Under the pieces are notes generated by a model, which worked only from the letters and a program-made list of their open reading frames with translations, ran no database searches and was not told the DNA's origin. The position numbers were made by a program, and so were the translations under genes. A DNA stretch of 33,615 bases from CAYMAX01 sp964388595 (lineage in GTDB: Bacteria > Bacteroidota > Bacteroidia > Bacteroidales > UBA932). The stretch is from NCBI GenBank assembly GCA_964388595.1, contig CAYMAX010000012.1:1-33615 (forward strand). The letters run 5' to 3'. Below, in pieces: positions 1-5,915 of the stretch (positions are counted from its first letter, which is position 1; each line of letters starts with the position of its first letter).

Positions 1-531
1 TATCCGTTGCCGGCAGTATTAATAAGCAGCGGAGATATTGAATGTGAGTATAATGTGATGACTGCTTCGTGGGTAGGGACTGTATGTTCTGAGCCTCCGA
101 TGTGCTATGTCTCCATAAGAAAAGAGAGATATTCTTACGAAATAGTAAAAAATACAAGAGAATTTGTCATTAACCTCACTACCAGGGATATGGCTTTTGC
201 AGTTGATTGGTGCGGAGTCAGGTCCGGGAAAGATTATAATAAATTTGAGAAGATGCATCTCACTCCCGAAAGGTCTTCAGTAGTGGCTGCACCATCGGTA
301 GGGGAATCTCCCGTCTCCATAGAATGTAAAGTAAGAGACATTATCCCTCTCGGGTCTCATGATATGTTTTTGGCAGATGTGGTCAACGTCAGGATAGATA
401 GTTCACTAATCGATCCTAAAACCCAGAAGTTGCGTCTCGACAAAGCTTGTCCTATCGCATATTCTCACGGAGAGTACTTTACACTCGGTAAATTTATCGG
501 TAAATTTGGTTGGAGTGTCAAAAAGAAATAG
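1..531 (+). CDS. Flavin reductase family protein (5' end outside the window)
   Basis: The reading frame is open from the first base, and the first visible residues (YPLPAVLIS) are already conserved interior sequence, so the true start lies upstream and 177 codons including the stop remain. The protein resembles the DIM6/NtaB flavin reductase-like FMN-binding family, a split-barrel fold that binds FMN and often reduces it with NAD(P)H. Visible family features are the stretch NVMTASWVGTVCSEPPMCYVSIRKERYS, given here only as a location (about residues 18-46 of the visible part), where the T-A-S-W and the P-P-M-xx-V-S-I-R pattern contact FMN, followed by the EFVINL strand. The substrate is not deducible. 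It could be a stand-alone flavoredoxin-like electron carrier. The next gene is 49 bp away with its own promoter-like box, so co-transcription is not implied. Confidence 0.85.
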   Translation, partial: YPLPAVLISSGDIECEYNVMTASWVGTVCSEPPMCYVSIRKERYSYEIVKNTREFVINLTTRDMAFAVDWCGVRSGKDYNKFEKMHLTPERSSVVAAPSVGESPVSIECKVRDIIPLGSHDMFLADVVNVRIDSSLIDPKTQKLRLDKACPIAYSHGEYFTLGKFIGKFGWSVKKK

Positions 532-551
532 AGGCCTCTTATAAAAGTTGT

Positions 552-559
552 TATATTTG
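552..559 (+). promoter_or_regulatory. Bacteroidota -7 box for the NigD-like gene
   Basis: TATATTTG matches the Bacteroidota -7 consensus TAnnTTTG and sits 21 bases before the ATG at 581. No clear -33 TTTG is visible at the usual distance, so the assignment rests on the -7 box alone. Confidence 0.45.
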
Positions 560-580
560 TACGATTAAAATACTCAAGCA

Positions 581-1267
581 ATGAAACATTTTTTCAAAAT
601 CACATTGTTTTTTCTCCTGCCCATTTTCCTTTTCACTTCGTGCAATGACGAACCGGAAGTCATTTATTCCTGTTTTTCAACTGTGGTAGTGGGTGCAGAT
701 GAAGTTCAACCTGAATTTCCTTATCGATTTGTTTCAGACGATTCTCTGGTAATATATCCTTCCAATTATAAGGAAATGACTAATTACCAGCCGGTGAATA
801 ATGAGAGATGCATAGTCTACTTTACATTTACTCCCGACAATAATGTTTACTATTTTGGAAATATCCAGATGGTGGAAGATGTCCTTACCAAAGATATTGT
901 GAAGGTTCATTCTCCGGATACTCTCGGGACAGATGGGGCTGATGCTCTTTCTATGTGGACATCAGGCGGTATATATGGTGCCGATAGATATCTTACCATC
1001 AAGTTTTCCTATTTTGCAAGCAAAAATCTGATTACTCACAAGGTCAATCTTGCAACTGATACTACAGTGGTCAATCCTATCGTGGATGGATATTATTGTC
1101 TCGATTTTCATCACGATGCAGAAGGTGACTTTCCCAACTTCGCAACATACGGGTATGTCACATTTCCTCTAAAAGGAGAATATGTAGCGCCCGGAATCAA
1201 GGGGCTGAGAATCAAATTTAATAATTTGTTGGATGAAGATGTGACCTATCACAAGATAGATTACTAA
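581..1267 (+). CDS. NigD-like lipoprotein
   Basis: This 228-residue protein starts with a lipoprotein signal peptide: positive residues, a hydrophobic run, and a lipobox ending FTSC with the lipidated Cys at residue 21, followed by N-D-E. The mature part fits the NigD-like family of Bacteroidota, small secreted lipoproteins with an OB-like N-terminal domain and a beta-rich C-terminal domain. Recognisable signs are the early 'LVIYPSN' segment, the 'RCIVYFTFTPDN' strand, and the late 'GYYCLDFHH' and 'YGYVTFPL' strands. The family takes its name from a nigrescin bacteriocin locus in Prevotella nigrescens, but most members have no known function, and no bacteriocin gene is visible here. The gene ends 4 bp from the convergent lyase gene. 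Assignment to the family is moderately sure; function is unknown. Confidence 0.7.
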   Translation: MKHFFKITLFFLLPIFLFTSCNDEPEVIYSCFSTVVVGADEVQPEFPYRFVSDDSLVIYPSNYKEMTNYQPVNNERCIVYFTFTPDNNVYYFGNIQMVEDVLTKDIVKVHSPDTLGTDGADALSMWTSGGIYGADRYLTIKFSYFASKNLITHKVNLATDTTVVNPIVDGYYCLDFHHDAEGDFPNFATYGYVTFPLKGEYVAPGIKGLRIKFNNLLDEDVTYHKIDY

Positions 1268-1271
1268 TCTT

Positions 1272-2717
1272 TTACAAGCTCTCTCCGAAATCTTTTTTGA
1301 ATTGTGCTATCAACTTTTCAGGCCAGTCGGTCTTGGGTCTGAGAGGGGTGCGGAAGCAACGTACCATACCCGGTAAGTCGTGATATTCCATGGGGCCCAG
1401 GATGTGTCTGTGGTCGTAGAGCCATTTTAGTCTGTCAAGTGCGTAAAGTGTTTGTGACAAGGTAAATACTTTACGAGGGAATGCCATACGAACAAGCTCC
1501 ATATCTGCCTGATAATCGGGCTCGTCATTACGATATTCTGAAGCTGTGCCTCCCTCCATGCTGCGAATACCTGAGCAGATGAACAGACCAGCTGCCACAG
1601 CACTTGCGGGGTAATCCTTCACGGGAAGATGGTCGCAGAATAGTTTGGCATCTATGTGTGCTCCGAGAACACCCGGAGGGGTGACCATAGGTATGCCCAT
1701 TTTTACTGCTTCGTTGACAAAATATTTGATAAATGATGGACTTTGACAGATGTAATCTTCGTCACAGGCTTCATAAAGACCGGTAGCGATAGCTTCTATC
1801 TCTTTCATGGACATACCGCCGTATGTGACATAACCTTCAAATACAGCGACAACCTGGTCCATAGTATATTTGTCCTGAAGACAATCTGTGCAGATAACTG
1901 CTCCTCTGGCGCATGAAAGCTTCCTGGCAGAGAAATAAACGATATCAGCCAAATCAGCGAAAAGACGTAATACATCTTTGAGTGGAGTATTTTTGAATTC
2001 TTCTTCACGCTGTGTGACCAGATAAGCGTTTTCTCCAAGGAGAGTGGCGTCCAACATCACCCTGATGCCATATTTGTCGGCTACTTTGCGGACCTTGCGG
2101 TAATTGTCAATGGAGAAAGGCTGGCCACCGATAAGATTGGTGGAAGCTTCCATTCTGATAAAAGGAATATGGTCGGCTCCGTATTTCTTGATACACTCTT
2201 CAAGTCTGGAAATGTCTACATTGCCTTTGAATGGATCGTCTGAATGGGAATTGAGAGCTGAAGGGTCAATGAGCTCCACTACTTGACCTCCTGCCAAAGT
2301 AATGTGGTTGACAGTACTTCCGAAATGGTAATTCATGGGAATTACATCTCCCTTCTTGACGAGAGATCTTGCTATTACATGTTCTGCTGCACGTCCCTGA
2401 TGAGCAGGAATGACATATTTTTTACCGAATACGTCTAAAATGGCTTTTTCAAGTCTTTGAAATGATTTGGAACCTGCATAAGCATCATCTGCGCGCATCA
2501 TAGATGATAGCTGGACATCGCTCATGGCGTTTGTACCACTATCAGTAAGCATATCCAGAAATACATCTTCTGAATTTAGTCTATATGTGTTGAATCCGGC
2601 CTCTTTGAGAGCTTTGTATCTCTGGTCGATGGGAAGAAGGCGAACTTTTTGAACGATTCTGACTCTGTGAAATTCGAGAGGGATTTCCTCTCCCTGGTAG
2701 AACTTAACTTTAGGCAT
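1272..2717 (-). CDS. Divergent tryptophanase / tyrosine phenol-lyase family PLP enzyme
   Basis: This 481-residue protein aligns end to end with the beta-eliminating lyase family (TnaA, Tpl), PLP enzymes that split tryptophan or tyrosine into pyruvate, ammonia and indole or phenol. Conserved marks include LTDSGTNAMSD, DDAYAGS, the phosphate-binding PAHQGRAAE, the PLP-ring Asp in MLDAT, the Schiff-base Lys in FSARK, the TYGGM stretch, and the carboxylate-binding Arg in FPRKVF. Several family-defining positions differ. The Arg two residues after the PLP Asp (D-A-R in TnaA, D-A-T-R in Tpl) is Leu. SAKKD is SARKL. The Thr (Tpl) or Asp (TnaA) after the aromatic in the 'YFTTT/FDTT' segment is Gly. 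The Tpl-specific Arg in 'RSMERG' is Gly. The C-terminal RHF/RFF is RCF. The substrate is therefore open, and neither Trp nor Tyr should be assumed. The gene lies 64 bp downstream of ahcY in the same direction. Confidence 0.8.
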   Translation of the reverse strand: MPKVKFYQGEEIPLEFHRVRIVQKVRLLPIDQRYKALKEAGFNTYRLNSEDVFLDMLTDSGTNAMSDVQLSSMMRADDAYAGSKSFQRLEKAILDVFGKKYVIPAHQGRAAEHVIARSLVKKGDVIPMNYHFGSTVNHITLAGGQVVELIDPSALNSHSDDPFKGNVDISRLEECIKKYGADHIPFIRMEASTNLIGGQPFSIDNYRKVRKVADKYGIRVMLDATLLGENAYLVTQREEEFKNTPLKDVLRLFADLADIVYFSARKLSCARGAVICTDCLQDKYTMDQVVAVFEGYVTYGGMSMKEIEAIATGLYEACDEDYICQSPSFIKYFVNEAVKMGIPMVTPPGVLGAHIDAKLFCDHLPVKDYPASAVAAGLFICSGIRSMEGGTASEYRNDEPDYQADMELVRMAFPRKVFTLSQTLYALDRLKWLYDHRHILGPMEYHDLPGMVRCFRTPLRPKTDWPEKLIAQFKKDFGESL

Positions 2718-2781
2718 CTTTTTGTGTTGAATAATAATGGTGCGAATTTAATGGTTTTTGATGTTGAAAACAAAATAAATA

Positions 2782-4026
2782 TTAGTGTCCTTCGCTTAGA
2801 TATTTCGCCTGTTTGTCAGTCAGATGGTCAATACTTAACTGCCAGAATTTAAGCTTCATGGCAGCTACTTTATGATCTATTTCTTCGGGGACGTCGATAA
2901 TCATGGCGTGGAAATCTCCATGATGTTGAACTATATATCTGGCACTGAGAGCCTGAATGGCAAAACTCATATCCATTATTTCAGCTGGGTGGCCATCTCC
3001 AGAGGCGAGATTGACCAAACGTCCCTCTGCCAAAATGTAAATCTTCTTTCCATTGGAAAGCTTGTAACCCATAATGTTGCGACGGGCAATCCAAGAATCT
3101 GTAGCCATCTTCTTAAGACCGGCTACATCCACTTCGCAGTCAAAATGACCGGCATTGCAGCAGATGGCACCATCTTTCATTTTTAAGAAATGTTTTTCGG
3201 TGATAACATCACAACATCCTGTCACTGTGACGAAAATGTCTCCTACGAGAGCAGCTTCGTCCATAGACATCACTTTGAAGCCATCCATAACGGCTTCAAT
3301 GGCTTTCACGGGGTCAATCTCTGTGACGATTACTGATGCTCCAAGTCCTTTGGCCCTCATGGCAACACCCTTGCCGCACCATCCATAACCTGCCACAACT
3401 GCTATCTTGCCGGCAACTATGAGGTTGGTGGTACTATCTATGCCATTCCACACCGATTGACCGGTGCCGTAGCGATTGTCAAAGAGATATTTGCACTTGG
3501 CATTATTGACCAAAACCATAGGGAAGAGGAGCCTCTTTTCGTGATTCATCGCGATAAGTCTCATAATGCCTGTGGTAGTCTCCTCGCATCCACCGAGGAC
3601 ATTTTTGATAAGTTGAGGGTACTCGTTGTGGATAAGGTGAACCAAATCGCCCCCATCATCGATAATGATATTTGGCCCCACTTCTATGACTTTGGAAATA
3701 TGATGATGATATTCTTCAGGGGTGCATCCGTGCCAAGCAAAGACATTAAGTCCGTCGTGTACCAAGGCGGCTGCCACATCATCCTGAGTGGAGAGTGGAT
3801 TGGAACCGGTGACATACATTTCGGCACCTCCGGCTGCCAAAACTTTGCATAGATATGCGGTTTTGGCTTCAAGGTGGATGGAAAGGGCCACCTTCAAACC
3901 TTTAAAGGGCTGTTCTTTAATAAAATCTTGTTCGATATTTCTCAGAAGGGACATATTACTTTTGACCCATTCAATCTTCCTGTGACCTTCAGGCCAAAGG
4001 TTTATATCACGAATTTCGTTTGCCAT
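2782..4026 (-). CDS. ahcY: Adenosylhomocysteinase (S-adenosyl-L-homocysteine hydrolase), short type
   Basis: The product hydrolyses S-adenosylhomocysteine to homocysteine and adenosine, clearing the inhibitor left by SAM-dependent methylation. It uses tightly bound NAD. With the start at MANEIRD the protein has 414 residues. Conserved elements are the substrate region TGSNPLSTQDD (residues 73-83), the catalytic DDGGDL (123-128), EETTTG (149-154), the catalytic Lys/Asp pair in KYLFDN (179-184), the Rossmann glycine loop GYGWCGKG (213-220) and NAGHFD (291-296). An upstream in-frame ATG at 4068 would overlap corA; I chose 4026 because conservation begins there and it lies 10 bases past the corA stop. 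The protein lacks the ~40-residue insertion and the aromatic ...HYRY-type tail of the longer bacterial/eukaryotic form. It ends instead with LTDKQAKYLSEGH, like archaeal and Thermotoga enzymes. Confidence 0.92.
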   Translation of the reverse strand: MANEIRDINLWPEGHRKIEWVKSNMSLLRNIEQDFIKEQPFKGLKVALSIHLEAKTAYLCKVLAAGGAEMYVTGSNPLSTQDDVAAALVHDGLNVFAWHGCTPEEYHHHISKVIEVGPNIIIDDGGDLVHLIHNEYPQLIKNVLGGCEETTTGIMRLIAMNHEKRLLFPMVLVNNAKCKYLFDNRYGTGQSVWNGIDSTTNLIVAGKIAVVAGYGWCGKGVAMRAKGLGASVIVTEIDPVKAIEAVMDGFKVMSMDEAALVGDIFVTVTGCCDVITEKHFLKMKDGAICCNAGHFDCEVDVAGLKKMATDSWIARRNIMGYKLSNGKKIYILAEGRLVNLASGDGHPAEIMDMSFAIQALSARYIVQHHGDFHAMIIDVPEEIDHKVAAMKLKFWQLSIDHLTDKQAKYLSEGH

Positions 4027-4036
4027 ATATAATAGT

Positions 4037-4984
4037 TTAAAGCATTTTTCTCTTTCTGAAGATAACAAGAACGCAAATAATGGTCAGGAGCATGACAGCC
4101 ATAAGTATTGTGAAATCCCACCTTCCTCCCAACATAGGAAGATTGATGTTCATACCATAGACAGAAGCAATGAGGGTGGGAGGCATCAATAGCAGAGATA
4201 CGAAAGTAAAGATTTTCATAATCTTGTTCTGCTCGAGATTGATAAGACCCAACACTGTGTTTTGCAGATAATCGAGACGTTCGAAACTGAAATTGGTGTG
4301 GTTGATGAGCGAACCGATGTCTTTGTTGATGACATTGAGTTTGCTATACATATCACGGGGGAATTTATCACTTTTGAGGATAGAAGAGACCATTCGTTGT
4401 TTATCGACCACGTTTTCGCGCACCATCATCGTATTCTCTTGTAACTGATTGATATCCAAAAGAAATTCTTCATTGACATTTTTACCAGTACTGACTTTCT
4501 TGGAATATGAATCTATCTCTTTGGACATAAGCTCAATCATGTCAGCATCGAGGTCGATACGATTTTCGATGATGCCAATAAAAACATGATAGCCGGTAGG
4601 ATAGAGTTTGTGATTCATCAAGATTCTTCTCTGAATGTCTCCGAAACTTCTCAACTGGACATTCCTTACAGATACGATGATGCCTTCACAAAGTATGAAG
4701 GAAACGCTCTCTGTGGAGTATTCATCAGGGCCCGGAATCAAGAAATTAGTGTTGAGAAATATGGTGCGTTCTCCTTCGGAGTAGCGAGATGAAGATTCAA
4801 TCTCTTCCGCTTGTGCCCGTGATTGTAAAGTGGTATTTAAGAATGTCTCCACAGACCTTTTTTCGTCGCCCTCCGGATTGAAAAGATCTATCCACAGAAC
4901 ATCATCAAATCCCAAGTCGTCCAACAGAGCGATGGAATCTGAAGTTGATATAATACCTTTATCCTTGTAAAAAATTTTGATCAT
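4037..4984 (-). CDS. corA: CorA-type magnesium/cobalt channel
   Basis: CorA forms a pentameric inner-membrane channel for Mg2+ (also Co2+ and Ni2+). The 315-residue length is typical. The long N-terminal cytoplasmic domain ends in a charged, helix-rich region, followed by a transmembrane helix (about residues 253-275), the signature YGMN selectivity motif (276-279), a short loop INLPMLGG and a second membrane helix (290-309) with a basic RKRK end that stays cytoplasmic. The acidic MPEL loop of the enterobacterial protein is absent, as in many Bacteroidota CorA proteins. It is the first large gene of the leftward set corA-ahcY-lyase. The 3' arm of a long hairpin abuts its ATG, so its translation initiation could be controlled by RNA structure (see the leader entries). 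Confidence 0.92.
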   Translation of the reverse strand: MIKIFYKDKGIISTSDSIALLDDLGFDDVLWIDLFNPEGDEKRSVETFLNTTLQSRAQAEEIESSSRYSEGERTIFLNTNFLIPGPDEYSTESVSFILCEGIIVSVRNVQLRSFGDIQRRILMNHKLYPTGYHVFIGIIENRIDLDADMIELMSKEIDSYSKKVSTGKNVNEEFLLDINQLQENTMMVRENVVDKQRMVSSILKSDKFPRDMYSKLNVINKDIGSLINHTNFSFERLDYLQNTVLGLINLEQNKIMKIFTFVSLLLMPPTLIASVYGMNINLPMLGGRWDFTILMAVMLLTIICVLVIFRKRKML

Positions 4985-4986
4985 TG

Positions 4987-5047
4987 TTTCGAGTCTTTAT
5001 ATGGTTAATAAATCTGCATTGAAGTAGATTTACCATCGGACTCGAAA
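4987..5047 (-). promoter_or_regulatory. Long leader hairpin abutting the corA start codon
   Basis: On the minus strand the 9-base arm TTTCGAGTC (5047-5039) is exactly complementary to GACTCGAAA (4995-4987), which ends two bases before the corA ATG (4984). Inside it, ATGGT/ACCAT (5036-5032 with 5005-5001) and AAATCT/AGATTT (5031-5026 with 5015-5010) continue the stem with small bulges and a 10-base loop. No U-run follows, so this is not an intrinsic terminator. It would instead cover the corA ribosome-binding region. A second TTTCGA (5063-5058) upstream could pair with the same TCGAAA, which offers an alternative fold. Confidence 0.6.
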
Positions 5048-5072
5048 TTTAGAGGGGTCGAAAATGGGGTAT

Positions 5073-5147
5073 TTACCTGCACGAGAATGTACAAGCAAGA
5101 ACTTTTGTCTTGTTATAGCAGCAACACGAACCACCATAATCGTCCAT
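5073..5147 (-). CDS. Candidate cysteine-rich leader peptide (24 residues)
   Basis: An ATG-initiated frame of 24 codons plus TAA lies between a good -7 box (5175-5182) and the corA hairpin. It begins MDDYGGSCCCYNK and has five cysteines: three consecutive at residues 8-10 (TGT TGC TGC), then Cys19 and Cys23. Cys at 5/24 is far above the level in the neighbouring proteins. The start codon is 27 bases after the -7 box and the stop is 25 bases before the hairpin, a spacing that resembles amino-acid-sensing leader peptides. A small stem (CAAGA/TCTTG) lies within the coding part just after the Cys run. No family is recognised. It may be a regulatory leader or a chance frame; no ribosome-binding site stands out, which is usual in this phylum. 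Confidence 0.5.
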   Translation of the reverse strand: MDDYGGSCCCYNKTKVLACTFSCR

Positions 5148-5174
5148 TTGTGATAGAATTATTTTAAAAACGCA

Positions 5175-5182
5175 CAAAGGTA
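5175..5182 (-). promoter_or_regulatory. -7 box for the corA-ahcY-lyase transcript
   Basis: Read on the minus strand, TACCTTTG is a perfect TAnnTTTG. It starts 10 bases beyond the mntP stop and predicts a transcript start near 5168-5170, giving a leader of roughly 185 nt before corA. No convincing -33 TTTG is seen. Confidence 0.55.
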
Positions 5183-5192
5183 AAAAAATATA

Positions 5193-5780
5193 TTAAGATA
5201 TGAGATGCTCTAATAAAATTTTTACTCCTATGAGTATCAAAATAATGCCGCCTACAAGTTCGGAGTGCTTTCCAAACTTCGGACCAAGCTTTTTGCCACT
5301 GAACAGCCCTATCGCGGAGGCTATGCTTGTGACGAGTAAAATCATCAACTCTTCGATACCTACCTTTATGCCTGGCAAATCTATCATTGCCAATGAGATG
5401 CCTACTGCGAGGGCATCTATGCTCGTGGCGATGGAGAGAGTTATTAGCTGTTTGATGTTCAGCAAATCTGTGTTGTCACTTGATGACTTGTCTTTCTCTC
5501 CCTTCTTTGAGAAGCTCTCCCACACCATTTTACCGCCTATGTAGCATAGGAGGATAAATGCTACCCAATGGTCTATTTTTTCTATATATGAACTGACGCT
5601 GTATCCCAATAACCATCCTAGAAATGTGAAGCCGGCTTGAAAAAAGCCGAAACAGAAGATAATTTTGCACACTTCCCACCATTTCAGTCTCCTTTGGAGG
5701 CAGATGCCACCCATCAAAGAGACTGCAAAAGTGTCAAAGCACAATCCCACAGCGAGTAAAAACAATTCCAAGTAACTCAT
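5193..5780 (-). CDS. mntP: Manganese efflux pump MntP
   Basis: This 195-residue, six-helix inner-membrane protein belongs to the MntP (YebN, formerly UPF0059) family that exports Mn2+. The two halves are internally related, each carrying the family's membrane-embedded acidic motif: LCFDTFAVSLMGG (Asp16) and SIATSIDALAVGISLA (Asp in the second half), with the GGKMVWE and GGIILILIGVKILLEH segments also conserved. In many bacteria this gene is preceded by a yybP-ykoY manganese riboswitch, but the 135 bp between it and rpsA has no sign of one. The start at 5780 is the only early Met. Downstream, the leader of corA begins almost immediately after the stop, so two metal-transport genes lie in tandem with apparently separate promoters. 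Confidence 0.92.
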   Translation of the reverse strand: MSYLELFLLAVGLCFDTFAVSLMGGICLQRRLKWWEVCKIIFCFGFFQAGFTFLGWLLGYSVSSYIEKIDHWVAFILLCYIGGKMVWESFSKKGEKDKSSSDNTDLLNIKQLITLSIATSIDALAVGISLAMIDLPGIKVGIEELMILLVTSIASAIGLFSGKKLGPKFGKHSELVGGIILILIGVKILLEHLIS

Positions 5781-5818
5781 ATCGATAATAATGAAACAGG
5801 TCGCAAATATCGAAATTT

Positions 5819-5850
5819 TTTGGAAATCAACGAAATAGTACCTACTTTTG
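5819..5850 (+). promoter_or_regulatory. rpsA promoter, -33 and -7 boxes
   Basis: TTTG at 5819-5822 and TACTTTTG at 5843-5850, separated by 20 bases, match both parts of the Bacteroidota primary-sigma promoter. This is the best two-part match in the window. The predicted start is near 5855, giving a ~60-nt leader before rpsA, which contains an 8-codon reading frame (5880-5906). Confidence 0.7.
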
Positions 5851-5915
5851 CAGCCCTTCCGAAAGGAAATTTACAAATAATGTTTAACGCCTTGTTGGTT
5901 AAGTAATTAAAAACA

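Noticed and set aside
3457..3852. 131-codon plus-strand frame opposite ahcY
   Set aside because: It is a shadow of the strongly conserved ahcY coding sequence; its translation has no recognisable family feature.
4027..4068. Longer N-terminus for ahcY from an ATG at 4068
   Set aside because: It would overlap corA by 32 bp and add residues not conserved in the family; the Met at 4026 matches the family start.
5781..5915. yybP-ykoY manganese riboswitch or M-box near mntP or corA
   Set aside because: Neither the mntP upstream region nor the corA leader shows the conserved riboswitch motifs; the corA leader instead has a short frame and a simple long stem.
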